Below, piece after piece: positions 53,910 through 63,871 of a stretch of 64,000 nucleotides of DNA. The notes beneath the pieces were generated by a model. It was given only the letters and a program-made list of their open reading frames with translations. It ran no database searches and was not told where the DNA came from. Each line of letters opens with the position of its first letter. The first letter of the stretch is position 1. This stretch comes from Legionella anisa (GTDB lineage Bacteria; Pseudomonadota; Gammaproteobacteria; Legionellales; Legionellaceae). The stretch spans positions 250,320-314,319 of the forward strand of contig NZ_LNXS01000029.1 in the NCBI RefSeq assembly GCF_001467525.1, given 5' to 3'. Made by a program: the position numbers and the translations under genes.

Positions 53910-56900
53910 CTAATGGTTCACCAATTGGCAAAATACATTCATCATTGCAATTTGTTCGACATTAGTAGGAATGGTCTCAAGCAAGGAAGGTGAATAGACA
54001 ATAATGGCCAGACACTGAGCTCTTGAAACTGCAACATTTATTCTGTTTTTATCAAAGAGAAAATTAAGTCCTCGAGGAGATTCATCTGCGTTGCTCGCAC
54101 ACATGCTCAAAAAAACAATGGGTGCTTCCTGTCCTTGAAATTTATCGACACTTCCTACTTTAGCCTGTTCACCAAGTGCCATTTTCAGTTTATTCACCTG
54201 ATGATTATATGGGGCAACAAAAAGAATATCATCCCAACTGATTGCTTTTTGCGAACCATTTTTTGCCTTAAATGTTCTCCCTAAAAGCTCTCTGGCTAAT
54301 AATACAATTTGTTCTACTTCCTCATCGCTGGCTTGCGTATTTCCCTCATGAATGACAGGTACAGAAATAATCCCCGCCTCTTTATTTAGCACACCTTGAT
54401 ATCCCTTTGGAATGCTTATTACTTGATGAGCATTTTCTGGGGCAGTTTCCAGTTTTCCCTCATAAATCGCATCACTAATCAATTGATTTACTGCAGGATG
54501 CATTCTATAGGTAGTACCTAGAAAAACCCCCATAGAATCTGGAATCGTTGGTGTTGTGTGTAACAAGTACTCTAATATGGATAAACCACTTTCTTCAGGA
54601 TGGCTTCCTTGGGAGGGTTGACCCAACTGCATTTGATCTCCCATTAATATAATATTGTGGGTTGAACGACTCATAGCAATCAGGTTTGCAACGCTGACTT
54701 GTCCAGCCTCATCAATAAATAGATAATCAAAAGCATCAGCGAGTTCTTCTCTGGTAAAACCCCAAGCTGTAGCGCCTACAACACATCCCGGTTGAATAAA
54801 ATCAACAATTTTTTTGTTTTCTAAAACTGTAATATTTAAAGCTTCAATTTCACCATCTGTATTACGAGCGCATGCAAAATGTCCGTTAATTCCTTCCTTT
54901 TGGCAATAAGTAGCTGTACTTAGCAATAAGTTATTGATTGCTTTATGGCTATTGGACGAGATACCTATTTTTTTTCCTCTGCGAATGAGTTCTGCAATTA
55001 AATGCTTTCCAGTGTAGGTTTTACCTGAACCGGGTGGGCCTTGAAGAGTAAGATAACTATTATTTAAATTTAAAACAGCACGAATAATTTCAGTTAATCG
55101 TTCCTCAGGATGATGACTTGATGCAATCGCTAATCCTTGAGGATGATCGTTAATTCGTGGATAAGACTTGCTCAGAAAATCCAATATTGCCGTGTTTTCA
55201 AGCAAGCCTTGCTCAAATAATGCAGCCTGTTTTGCAATCGCATCAGGAATCGAATGGGGGTCTACATATTCATTAGGAATTAAAGTAATTGGATCATCCA
55301 CTTCATTTTTCATTTGCAAGACAATAGTCCCATGCTCCAGATCACTGTCTTCTTCATAATAATTTGCTGTAAGTGCCTTACCGTCTTTTGTTTCATTATC
55401 TAAAATGAAATATTGTTTGGCAGCTCCTTTAAACTCCTGTTCCGGATCAAAAAAATACTCATAGGCCATATTGCGTGATTTTGGTGAGGGTTTATAAGGT
55501 GGTTTAGGAGTTCGTCGGCAATAGGCCAAACAATCAATATCATCAAGTAGATCTTCTCCAGTTAGACCCAATCGCTCAAACATACGCCAAAACACAGGCT
55601 TCGCTTCACGTCGATGAAATTCAATGGACCATGCAAAAATCAAATGTATTTTAGCTAATTCTATGTTCCCCTCAGATTTTAAACGTTCTGCTTGTGCCAG
55701 TAATCGATCGCGTAATTGAATCCGCTCACCTAATTCTTCCTTAATCTCAAGCTCAACATGCTCTGTTTTACCTAAGTAGCATATACCTTGCTCTTTTTGT
55801 CGCGCCCTTAGCCAATCCACCAATTCCTGAGTAGAATTACAATCATCTATATTATAAGTGCGGATATCATTTAATATTTTTGACGTGTGCCAACTCGCTC
55901 CATCTGGATTTTCTCGCCAATATTCATAAACCACAACTGAATCGCCTCCCGACCCCACTTCAGTATCTCGTTTTCCCCGATATAAATGTTCTATATTTTT
56001 GATGGAATAGCGTGGCTCGCCAATAATTAGCGAGGCTTTAACAATTTTATATAAATCAACAAATACTTCATTTCGTAAGAGCTGATCGACCTCATCCTCA
56101 CAAACACCATACCGCCCCATTAATTTACGACACGCAGAAATTTCATAATTGGCATAATGATAAATATGCATTTGCGGATCTTTTTGCCAACGCTGATAAA
56201 CCCACGTCACAAAAGCGTGAAAGCTTTCTTTTTCCTGCTCTGCATCATGAGCCCAAAAATCCTTATACTGACGCTGACCTTGTTCATCAAAATAAGCAAT
56301 GCCCCAAAGATATTCCAGCCCCCCCTCTTCAAGAGGAAAACCTTCAATATCAAAAAATATATCGAGCGGTGATGCTGGAGGCAGCAGCGTCAAACCTTGC
56401 CTTTGTCCTGGGACATGCGGAAGCAGTTGGTATAAAGGTCTATCCTTGCCGCTACTATCCTTTTGAATTTTAGCTTGTGCTTGCAAACGTGCAAAACGTT
56501 CGGGTTTAATCCCTTTGACCCAGGAACAATTTGCATGAGCCAATGCAGTCATGGTTTTAATTCCTGCTTGATAAAGCTTTTTGATCTGCCCAGAGGTAAT
56601 AGTTGCAACCTGGAGCAAATGATCTTTTTTCACTAACAACTCTTCAGCATAAGTACTCCATCTCCCCCAACTTTTAGATGCAGCAGGATCAGGACAGACG
56701 TTAGGATCAAAATTTTGATGCACCAATAAAAACTGTTGTTTCAGATTTTGATAAAAATAAAAATAATCGGTAGTACGAAAGCGCCGTTGTTCCTTATTGC
56801 CTAAAACTACCGTGATGTAGTCTGTTCTACTGCCCTGCATTGCTTCAAGCATTTCCGCATAGCAACATAATTGCAGCAAAAAACTAGGTTTTACAGATCG

Positions 56901-57308
56901 GGCAAGCTTGGTATCCCAAACTTCATAACAATAATCACCCAATCGACTTTTACCTGCTTTCTTTATTAGAAAATCAGCATATCCTTGAAACGGAGGCAAT
57001 TGCAAATGAGCCTGATAAATCACATCGACTCCATCATTCATGGCAGTTAGGGTTGCATCATAGGAGTTGGGATGTCGATGCAAATTGGCAACGGATAATC
57101 CTTGTTTTTCAAATAATGCCAAGAGCTCCAATTCGTGTTGGTTTCCCAAATGTTGCAATACATCGATTAATTCATCTTTTTCATCGGGTGCAGGCAATAA
57201 ATCAGAATGCACCACTGCAAGATGTTCTATCCAAGATACAAAAGGACTCTCCATAAATTGGGTCAGATCGGATGGCGAGAAAATCAATTGGCTGGATTTA
57301 ATGTACAT
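53910..57308 (-). CDS. TM0106-type RecB-like nuclease fused to a UPF1/Dna2-like helicase
   Basis: A 1132-aa protein. The N-terminal half is a TM0106-family RecB-like nuclease: a PD-(D/E)xK-type region near residues 130-160 with DYCYEVWDTKLA, then an RNase H-like domain starting DIFFDIEGFPLEEGGLEY. The C-terminal half is a superfamily 1 helicase with Walker A QGPPGSGKTY, DEAx-type LFIDEAGQVS, and the later motifs GTTYRMHP, VDKFQGQEAP and NVAVSRAQ. This family is found in many bacteria, sometimes near CRISPR or defence genes, but its role is unproven. I use ATG 57308; the longer TTG frame adds 13 residues with no ribosome site. Convergent with the PKS-cluster oxygenase. Confidence 0.87.
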   Translation of the reverse strand: MYIKSSQLIFSPSDLTQFMESPFVSWIEHLAVVHSDLLPAPDEKDELIDVLQHLGNQHELELLALFEKQGLSVANLHRHPNSYDATLTAMNDGVDVIYQAHLQLPPFQGYADFLIKKAGKSRLGDYCYEVWDTKLARSVKPSFLLQLCCYAEMLEAMQGSRTDYITVVLGNKEQRRFRTTDYFYFYQNLKQQFLLVHQNFDPNVCPDPAASKSWGRWSTYAEELLVKKDHLLQVATITSGQIKKLYQAGIKTMTALAHANCSWVKGIKPERFARLQAQAKIQKDSSGKDRPLYQLLPHVPGQRQGLTLLPPASPLDIFFDIEGFPLEEGGLEYLWGIAYFDEQGQRQYKDFWAHDAEQEKESFHAFVTWVYQRWQKDPQMHIYHYANYEISACRKLMGRYGVCEDEVDQLLRNEVFVDLYKIVKASLIIGEPRYSIKNIEHLYRGKRDTEVGSGGDSVVVYEYWRENPDGASWHTSKILNDIRTYNIDDCNSTQELVDWLRARQKEQGICYLGKTEHVELEIKEELGERIQLRDRLLAQAERLKSEGNIELAKIHLIFAWSIEFHRREAKPVFWRMFERLGLTGEDLLDDIDCLAYCRRTPKPPYKPSPKSRNMAYEYFFDPEQEFKGAAKQYFILDNETKDGKALTANYYEEDSDLEHGTIVLQMKNEVDDPITLIPNEYVDPHSIPDAIAKQAALFEQGLLENTAILDFLSKSYPRINDHPQGLAIASSHHPEERLTEIIRAVLNLNNSYLTLQGPPGSGKTYTGKHLIAELIRRGKKIGISSNSHKAINNLLLSTATYCQKEGINGHFACARNTDGEIEALNITVLENKKIVDFIQPGCVVGATAWGFTREELADAFDYLFIDEAGQVSVANLIAMSRSTHNIILMGDQMQLGQPSQGSHPEESGLSILEYLLHTTPTIPDSMGVFLGTTYRMHPAVNQLISDAIYEGKLETAPENAHQVISIPKGYQGVLNKEAGIISVPVIHEGNTQASDEEVEQIVLLARELLGRTFKAKNGSQKAISWDDILFVAPYNHQVNKLKMALGEQAKVGSVDKFQGQEAPIVFLSMCASNADESPRGLNFLFDKNRINVAVSRAQCLAIIVYSPSLLETIPTNVEQIAMMNVFCQLVNH

Positions 57309-57470
57309 TTGGGCACACTTAATATTGGATTCATTAGAGTATATCAAAACATTTATTCAGCGAAATAGATTAACCTCGCTGTTCTCGAAGAGATATGCAA
57401 TGAGGAATAACCTATTGAAATTTATTTAAATTTTATCCATAATGCTTCTTTTATTTATTAGATACTAATA

Positions 57471-57755
57471 ATGAAATTTGAAAAAATTGAAACGTTTCTT
57501 AATAAGGCAGGATTCATATTTATGAACCAAGGAACAGGAATTGGAGCAGTAGCAGGACGTCCCTCTTATCTATATCAAAAGAATATTACAGGGGGTAGAC
57601 CTCAAATGATTCAATTAGCTGTTTCAAGCGTAAATCAAGAAGACATACGTCTAATCTTTAGTAATAATGTGTCTCAACAGGTTCGTAATTCAATAAATGA
57701 CATTATCAATGAGCACGAGTTAGATAGCGAAAAGACATTAAGCCTTAATTTTTAA
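57471..57755 (+). CDS. Hypothetical small protein
   Basis: A 94-aa soluble protein starting MKFEKIETFLNKAGFIF. The middle carries a polar, glycine-rich stretch (GTGIGAVAGRP) and the tail is acidic. No family recognised. It is divergent from the nuclease-helicase gene with about 160 bases between. Confidence 0.5.
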   Translation: MKFEKIETFLNKAGFIFMNQGTGIGAVAGRPSYLYQKNITGGRPQMIQLAVSSVNQEDIRLIFSNNVSQQVRNSINDIINEHELDSEKTLSLNF

Positions 57756-58002
57756 ATACATGGTTAGAATGAATTCCAGCGACGAGCCAGATGCTCTTAC
57801 TTCATGATATAAAATCAAAAAAACCTACATTCGGCCGCTTTATGCCTGAGAGATCCTCACATAATTTAACCAGGTAGCATGTCATTTGTTGCCTGTCCTA
57901 TCTTCATGCACAATAAAACCCTTTATCCAGTTATCTCCAGGGTTAATATCCATACTCTCTTAATTTGTCGTTAATGTTATTCATTTATAATAGTACAAAT
58001 AA

Positions 58003-58290
58003 GTGCTTGACGAGTCATACATATTTGCAATGAAATCCGATATAAAACTGATTACAGATGCTTTAAATGCAATTATTGACGAGACAGAAGATTTTGGTTA
58101 CTACCGGGATAAAATAGAGTTTTTAGAAAATGAAAACTGCCTTTTGATTTTTAGTACCATTGAGAAGGGAAATGTTGAGGCAAGCAGGATAAATAAATAT
58201 AGATTACGCGATAATTTCTTCAAAAAGTATTTAGACGTTTCCGTAGAAAATATAGAAAAAACTTTTTGCTTTCAAAATCTCTATCGATGA
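58003..58290 (+). CDS. Hypothetical protein, possibly the 5' part of a frameshifted gene
   Basis: A 95-aa frame (GTG 58003 or ATG 58030, MKSDIKLITDALN) of a charged, helical protein. Just before its stop it runs through six A and five T (58256-58267). One frame over, an open frame with fitting helical sequence (KISIDELRQLKIITHKIDALQ) continues straight into the next gene (58331-59266), which has no ATG near its start. The two are probably one gene of about 400 codons split by a one-base change; programmed frameshifting is a less likely reading. Confidence 0.5.
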   Translation: MLDESYIFAMKSDIKLITDALNAIIDETEDFGYYRDKIEFLENENCLLIFSTIEKGNVEASRINKYRLRDNFFKKYLDVSVENIEKTFCFQNLYR

Positions 58291-58330
58291 GTTACGCCAG
58301 CTAAAGATCATTACCCATAAAATAGATGCC

Positions 58331-59266
58331 TTGCAAAATCCCCCTGTAAAACAAAAGCCCACAAAAAGCTTTGAAATGAGAATAAGAACCCAACACGATT
58401 TACAGACATTAGTAGAAATTGTGGCCCCCTCACAAAAAGTATTGTCCAAATTTGGAGATGAACTCCATTTCATCCATCTTAATAGCCCACATGATGTGAT
58501 ACCCAAAGGGCGGAACTTTATAACAAAAGCGGTTGATGAAGAGTTTAGGAACAATACCCTTGCTGTATTAGCAAAATTAAGTACACAAGGTGGGCTCGAT
58601 CATACATTGTTTATAAACTTTACAGGGCACGCGGCACCTGTTGCAAGTGCATTATATATAAATGGCATTGATTGCATTTGGCAGCTATCCATAATGAATG
58701 ATCAAACCTCTCAAACACGGATTATGGATCAGCTACAAGATGCGTTACCGCGTGATAAACTGTTATCACAATCACCTACAACATATGACTCTTCATTAGG
58801 TTTAATACTCGAACCAAATCATGGATTCACTCAAATTGACACCACAAAACTACCGTCATTAGAGCAATTAAAAGAATTTGGAATTAAGCAGGTGGTCGTA
58901 TTGACGGAGAAAAACTTTAACCAAGGGAAATGTATTTATACGCTTGATAATAACTATTTCAGATGTGAGAAAGAATTTTATCAGTGGCTGCAATCATTAT
59001 CGCCAGATTTTAATGTTTTAGTCGTTGGAGTATCCAATTTTGAGCAGAACCCTGAAGAAAATTGCCAATTTATTGAGAGCGCCCTGCAAAAAAGAGATAC
59101 CGTTTCTTCATCAACTTATAAATTTCCTAATTTTTATACTCTTTTTAAAAACGTACCGCTGTATGGCGCGCGCACTTCCCCGCTCAGTTTTAATGGAATT
59201 AGAATAATGGATCAGAAGGATGATCCTGATCCAAGCACTTTGGAAGAATCTAATAGCCTGAATTAA
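58331..59266 (+). CDS. Hypothetical protein, likely 3' part of the frameshifted gene
   Basis: Of 311 codons from the nominal TTG, but the same frame is open back to about 58257 without an ATG. The protein has an alpha/beta character (HTLFINFTGHAAPV, QVVVLTEKNF, FNVLVVGVSNFEQN), with no family I can name. The segment HTLFINFTGHAAPVASALYI could form a ligand site. It follows the 95-aa frame in the +1 register; the pair probably encode one larger orphan protein, possibly an effector, now disrupted. Confidence 0.5.
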   Translation: MQNPPVKQKPTKSFEMRIRTQHDLQTLVEIVAPSQKVLSKFGDELHFIHLNSPHDVIPKGRNFITKAVDEEFRNNTLAVLAKLSTQGGLDHTLFINFTGHAAPVASALYINGIDCIWQLSIMNDQTSQTRIMDQLQDALPRDKLLSQSPTTYDSSLGLILEPNHGFTQIDTTKLPSLEQLKEFGIKQVVVLTEKNFNQGKCIYTLDNNYFRCEKEFYQWLQSLSPDFNVLVVGVSNFEQNPEENCQFIESALQKRDTVSSSTYKFPNFYTLFKNVPLYGARTSPLSFNGIRIMDQKDDPDPSTLEESNSLN

Positions 59267-59271
59267 GCCAG

Positions 59272-61599
59272 CTAAATATCGCGAATAAGTTGTTGTTCTA
59301 AATGCTTAGCTCCCAACCATCTTGGAAAAAAGGGACCTAGCTTTTTAATAAAATCATAGGCCATGAATAATGCACCTAGAGCAAATACTACATCTCCGGG
59401 CAGTCGTAACCATTGCCATAACAATGTTGTATTATAAAATTCAAGGCTTCTTGAATGGGCAAAGCCATGTTCATAAACATCCATTAATTGAGCCCAACCT
59501 ATAGGAAAGAAATTCAATACAATCCATAAAAAAAGGCCTATATTATATAACCAAAAAGCCCAAGTTCCTAAACGATCACTCCAAGCAAAACGCTCACCAG
59601 CGGCATAACGCAAACAAAAATAAATTAAACCTAAGCCAAGTAAACCAAATGCGCCAAATAATGCCGTATGCGCATGGTTTAAAGTAAGAAACGTTCCATG
59701 CTCATAATAGTTTATAAGCGGTGCATTGAGTGTCCCCCCACCGAATACTCCTGCGCCAACAAAATTCCAAAAGGATGCCCCCAAAATATAGAGAAAAGCT
59801 AAATTATAGGTAAATGCATGTTGTCGTTTAATCAATTGATGATGCTCGATGGCATCAATAATGAGGAGAACCAAAGGCAATACTTCAATAAACGAAAACA
59901 TAGTTCCTAGTGGTACCCAGAAATCCGGTGTACCGGTCCAATACCAGTGATGGCCAGTTCCGATGATTCCTCCTAAAAATATTAAAATTGTTTCAAAATA
60001 CATTGCACGTTCTGCTAAGCCTCGCGAAACCAATCCCGTTCCCATTAAAAGATAAGCAGTGGCACACGCTGCAAAAAACTCAAATGACTGCTCCACCCAA
60101 AGATGAACTACCCACCAACGCCAAAAATCAGTGATCGTGAATGATTTTTCAATTCCAGTTAACGGGATCATCCCAAAGCAATACAATACAGCAATATTCA
60201 TCGTGCTTGCCCAAAAAAGATGCTCTAAACGAATGCGCCCAGTCCAAAACGCAACAGTAGCGGTTTTTAAGTCACTCCAGGTAGGCCACATACCGCGAAA
60301 AATAATAAAGCTCCAAAGGAAAAGCCCTAAACAAAATCCAATTTGCCATAAGCGGCCGAGCTGCAGATAGGATAAACCCTGATTGCCAATCCAAAACCAG
60401 GACTCATTCACATAACCCATAATTCCCAAGTAATTACCAACAAGTGATACACCAACAATAAACAAGGTGACCCAAAACAAAAGATCAACCAAAAAACCTT
60501 GTCTTTTTGCTTCTTTTTTACTGATAAGAGGAGCCATAAAAACAGCAGAGCTCACCCATGAAAGGGCAATCCAAACGATTGGTGTTTGAATGTGTACATC
60601 GCGTAAGAAATTAAAAGGTAAATAATCATTAATATTGATTCCATAAAAACCCGTTCGCTCAGTATAGTAATGCGCCATAATCGCACCTACAGCGATCTGG
60701 AGCAGCAACACAAGTGCAACGACAACAAAATATTGCCCTACCTTGCGCTGACTTGGTGTTAGCGGCTCAAATCCCAAAAACACGGGTGTTCTCAATGCAT
60801 TATCAGGCACACTCAAATATCGATGATAAATATAAAGTACGACGCCAAATCCCAGAAATACAAAACAAAACGATACCCAAGTCCAGTAAAAGGTATTTGC
60901 TGTTGGCGTATTTCCCATAGTGGGCTCATAGGGCCAATTATTGGTATAGGAACTATTTTGTCCTGGTCTATGTGCAATCGTAGTGAGTGAAGAATAAATA
61001 AGAAAATCAGCCGTTTGTAAGGCACTTTGTTCATTCAAACTGTAAGCCTTGGTCCACCCTGTTTCTGGATCATGATTCAGTAGATTTTGTGAAATTTGCT
61101 GACGCAATTGCACTATTGCATCAGCAATTGGCTGTGACAAAATGCTGATTTGCTGACTCAGATCTATTTGCTGTAGATCCTGTTGCATTGTTTGACGTAC
61201 AGTATATTGTTCTCCTACAGACAGACTTGCAAAAGACTTACCGAAATGTTGTTGTGCTATTTTATCTTCTATAATTCTGCCAAGACTGACTAAATATTTT
61301 GCAGTATAATCTTCTCCAAAATAAGAGCCCATTCCATAAAGACTTCCATAATCCATAAGGTCAGCGCGTTGAAAGCCTGCTTTACCAGCCACTATATCCT
61401 CTGCTGTCATCACGATCTGTCCAACAGCAGATTTAAATTGCTGCGGTAAAGGTGGAGCAAGCTGATACGTTTTATAGGTGCCCCAAAACAATACAATGAA
61501 GCAGATAATTGCTGTAATTAAAAGAATCCATTTTAAGACATCAGATACTTTATCAACGTTCGTAGACTCAACAATTGAGCTTTGAGGTGTATTATCCAT
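59272..61599 (-). CDS. norB: Quinol-dependent nitric oxide reductase (qNOR)
   Basis: A 775-aa single-subunit NO reductase that reduces NO to N2O with quinol at the inner membrane. It has the N-terminal extension of qNOR (first transmembrane helix, then a periplasmic domain of about 200 residues starting LPQQFKSAVGQIV, with the TANTFYWTW segment before helix 2). Twelve further hydrophobic segments of the heme-copper oxidase fold follow. HLWVEQSFEFF and NHAHTALFGAFG carry the heme/iron-binding His residues. Length is normal for qNOR. It probably detoxifies NO from host cells or supports anaerobic respiration. It ends six bases before the tail of the hypothetical gene on the other strand. Confidence 0.93.
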   Translation of the reverse strand: MDNTPQSSIVESTNVDKVSDVLKWILLITAIICFIVLFWGTYKTYQLAPPLPQQFKSAVGQIVMTAEDIVAGKAGFQRADLMDYGSLYGMGSYFGEDYTAKYLVSLGRIIEDKIAQQHFGKSFASLSVGEQYTVRQTMQQDLQQIDLSQQISILSQPIADAIVQLRQQISQNLLNHDPETGWTKAYSLNEQSALQTADFLIYSSLTTIAHRPGQNSSYTNNWPYEPTMGNTPTANTFYWTWVSFCFVFLGFGVVLYIYHRYLSVPDNALRTPVFLGFEPLTPSQRKVGQYFVVVALVLLLQIAVGAIMAHYYTERTGFYGININDYLPFNFLRDVHIQTPIVWIALSWVSSAVFMAPLISKKEAKRQGFLVDLLFWVTLFIVGVSLVGNYLGIMGYVNESWFWIGNQGLSYLQLGRLWQIGFCLGLFLWSFIIFRGMWPTWSDLKTATVAFWTGRIRLEHLFWASTMNIAVLYCFGMIPLTGIEKSFTITDFWRWWVVHLWVEQSFEFFAACATAYLLMGTGLVSRGLAERAMYFETILIFLGGIIGTGHHWYWTGTPDFWVPLGTMFSFIEVLPLVLLIIDAIEHHQLIKRQHAFTYNLAFLYILGASFWNFVGAGVFGGGTLNAPLINYYEHGTFLTLNHAHTALFGAFGLLGLGLIYFCLRYAAGERFAWSDRLGTWAFWLYNIGLFLWIVLNFFPIGWAQLMDVYEHGFAHSRSLEFYNTTLLWQWLRLPGDVVFALGALFMAYDFIKKLGPFFPRWLGAKHLEQQLIRDI

Positions 61600-61681
61600 T
61601 CATATTCCTTATGCGATTTTTTAATTTGCTTCCAAACTGCTCGGGTATTTTATAAAAAAATTATTGTAAAACAAAATTTCC

Positions 61682-62587
61682 TTATAGCGAATTGTAAACA
61701 GACCCTAATAATAAATGAAAATAAACTAATCCTGCGTACGGATGCCATTTTGCGGTAATTTCCATTATTTTTTTATAATCGGGTTTCTTTTCAAGATGCA
61801 GCAATTGATATAAATTGTTTTGTGCGCCAATATCATCACCAGGAAAAGTATCAACTCTTCCCAAACCACGCAACAAAACATATTCCGCAGTCCAACGTCC
61901 TATTCCTTTAAAACGGCATAGAAAATTGATTACCTCATCATTTGCTTTGTTTTCCAAAGATTGAAAACTTGATTCTTCTTCCATAATAGCCGCCGCTAAT
62001 TGGATTAATGTTTCACTTTTATGGGTGCTGTAGCCTATTTTCTTCAAATCAGGAACGGAACAATGAGCAACTTCTTCTGGTCTTGGGAATGCGTAGAGAG
62101 TGTTCTCATTTTCCTTTATTCTCATGCTCAGAAACTCAGCCAATCGATTTTGAATGTGCAATCCTGCATCAAGTGATATTTGCTGACAGGAAACCGCATT
62201 AACCAGCGCTTCAAAAATTGAAGGGAATCGAGGTGGTTTAACTCCCTTAAATTGAATAACAAGTGGATTTAATTGAGCATCATGTTGTGTGAGGTGATAA
62301 AAATCGCTTAAATCCCATTTTAAGCCTAGCATTTTCTCTATTTGAGCTATGACTTGCTCTTGAGATACCTCATTTTGACTTTCAATGGATAGAAGTAATT
62401 CTGGTTTATTAATCGCTTTATTTTGCTCAACAACGACTTTAACAGGTACATTTTCTATGACCAATAATCGTGTATAACGGTGCCCATCCCAAAGATCAAC
62501 ATTATTTTTGCTTCTTCGACGCAAAGCAAGGATTGTATAGTCCAACTGGAATGGAGCTACAGGATATAAGGTAAAGGTGGTCTTCAT
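61682..62587 (-). CDS. AlkA-like DNA-3-methyladenine glycosylase
   Basis: A 301-aa HhH-GPD DNA glycosylase of the AlkA group, removing alkylated bases. The hairpin-helix-hairpin is FLCRFKGIGRWTAEYVLLRG (about residues 220-240), and the catalytic Asp lies in DTFPGDDIGA (Asp251 or Asp252). The N-terminal 110 residues form the AlkA-type beta domain. A distinct C-terminal YAGLVYFHLLLG stretch closes the helix bundle. It is not linked to ada here. It stands alone between norB and tehB. Confidence 0.88.
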   Translation of the reverse strand: MKTTFTLYPVAPFQLDYTILALRRRSKNNVDLWDGHRYTRLLVIENVPVKVVVEQNKAINKPELLLSIESQNEVSQEQVIAQIEKMLGLKWDLSDFYHLTQHDAQLNPLVIQFKGVKPPRFPSIFEALVNAVSCQQISLDAGLHIQNRLAEFLSMRIKENENTLYAFPRPEEVAHCSVPDLKKIGYSTHKSETLIQLAAAIMEEESSFQSLENKANDEVINFLCRFKGIGRWTAEYVLLRGLGRVDTFPGDDIGAQNNLYQLLHLEKKPDYKKIMEITAKWHPYAGLVYFHLLLGSVYNSL

Positions 62588-62739
62588 GTCAAAATTAACC
62601 TATTAAAGTAGCTTTACTCATATTGGAGCAAGAAAACTAAGGCAAATAATACTTAATCCTTTTAATACACTATGCAAATAAAGCTATAATTTCAACTGAA
62701 AGGGATCGTACCCACTTATTCTGACATGGAGAAAAAGGC

Positions 62740-63636
62740 ATGGCTGCTTTTTATGAGGACCTGATTTGTTATAAACAGTTGCAAATAACTCATGATGGAA
62801 AGCTCAAATTTTTCCTTGAAAAACATAGCACTAAAGAGGGGACTTGGGGTAGGTTGCAAATTAATACGGGTGAAATTGATTTTCTTTTTCTTGATGGAGA
62901 GGAACAGGAATTATCTCGCCATCATTTAAATGAAAAAAATAATCAAATCATCATTCCCCCCGCATCTTGGCACAAAATAATACCTATTAGTGCGGTTTTT
63001 AATGCATCTTTAGATTTTTATTGTAAACCACATCGCTATTTTGATAAGAAATACAAATTAGGTAATGTGCATACCGATTTATATTACGTTTACACCACCT
63101 ATTTCCAGAAAAAGAATAAGTTAAAAGTACTGGATATAGGCTGTGGTTCAGGCCGGAACCCCCTTTTCCTAGCGCTCATGGGGCATGAAGTGACAGGAAT
63201 AGATTATAATGAAGCAGCAATAGAGAAAATTCGTCACATCGCTCATGAGGAAGAAATAACTACACTGATTCCCATAGTTCATGATCTACATGCCCCTCTA
63301 TCCCTTAAAAAAGAAGCTTATAATTTGGTTATTGCAACCGTATCCCTGCAATTTTTAGATGCAGCCCGAATTCCATCTCTCTTAAAGGAATTACAGGAGG
63401 CAACAGCAGCGCAAGGAATTCATTTTCTTGTCGTTCCAATTCGCTCAGAACAATTTGTATTACCTACATTTTTTACTTATTTGGCAGAACATGAAGAGCT
63501 CTACCATTATTATCAAAACTGTGGCTGGTCTATTTTAGAGTATAAGGAAACTGTGGGAAAATTACATAAGCTTGATGAATCTGGCAAACCCATTCAGGGT
63601 CTGTTTGGAATTTTACTTGCGCAGAAGCATACATGA
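62740..63636 (+). CDS. tehB: TehB-like tellurite-resistance methyltransferase with DUF1971 domain
   Basis: A 298-aa protein in two parts. Residues 1-95 are a DUF1971/TehB-like N-terminal domain (GTWGRLQINTGEI, IIIPPASWHKI). Residues 105-298 are a SAM methyltransferase of the TehB family (KVLDIGCGSGRNPLFLALMG, VTGIDYNEAAIEKI, VSLQFLDAARIPSLLKEL). TehB methylates tellurite or related anions and can protect from oxidants. TehA is absent here. The ATG follows a GGAG-type site at about 62728. The N-terminal domain, which in other bacteria is a separate protein, is fused. Confidence 0.88.
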   Translation: MAAFYEDLICYKQLQITHDGKLKFFLEKHSTKEGTWGRLQINTGEIDFLFLDGEEQELSRHHLNEKNNQIIIPPASWHKIIPISAVFNASLDFYCKPHRYFDKKYKLGNVHTDLYYVYTTYFQKKNKLKVLDIGCGSGRNPLFLALMGHEVTGIDYNEAAIEKIRHIAHEEEITTLIPIVHDLHAPLSLKKEAYNLVIATVSLQFLDAARIPSLLKELQEATAAQGIHFLVVPIRSEQFVLPTFFTYLAEHEELYHYYQNCGWSILEYKETVGKLHKLDESGKPIQGLFGILLAQKHT

Positions 63637-63728
63637 AGTATGTGAGTATCGGAGCGCATAAATCCTGAAAGTTCCTCACAAAATTTAAACAGGAAACCTA
63701 TTCTATGGTTTACGGTGATGTTTAAAAA

Positions 63729-63871
63729 GCTGTCATCCCTGCGTAGGCAGGGATCCATTTACAATGTACGCGGGAAAAACAAATTAAAAAAGGAAAAAAT
63801 TGAGTAAAACAATCCTCCATGGCTTAATTTGTGCGATGAACTATTTTGATGGATGGATCCCTGCCTACACA
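63729..63871. repeat. Palindromic repeat element at the window end
   Basis: An 18-base arm (TGCGTAGGCAGGGATCCA, 63740-63757) pairs with 63854-63871 with one mismatch, around about 96 bases of AT-rich spacer with A runs. It shares its TGTCATCCCTGC core with 1934-1965. The 63637-64000 stretch holds no other gene I can support. Confidence 0.6.

Noticed and set aside
58256..58262. A-AAA-AAC heptamer as a programmed -1 frameshift site
   Set aside because: The heptamer is out of register with the zero frame, and the downstream frame is +1 not -1, so the canonical -1 mechanism does not fit.
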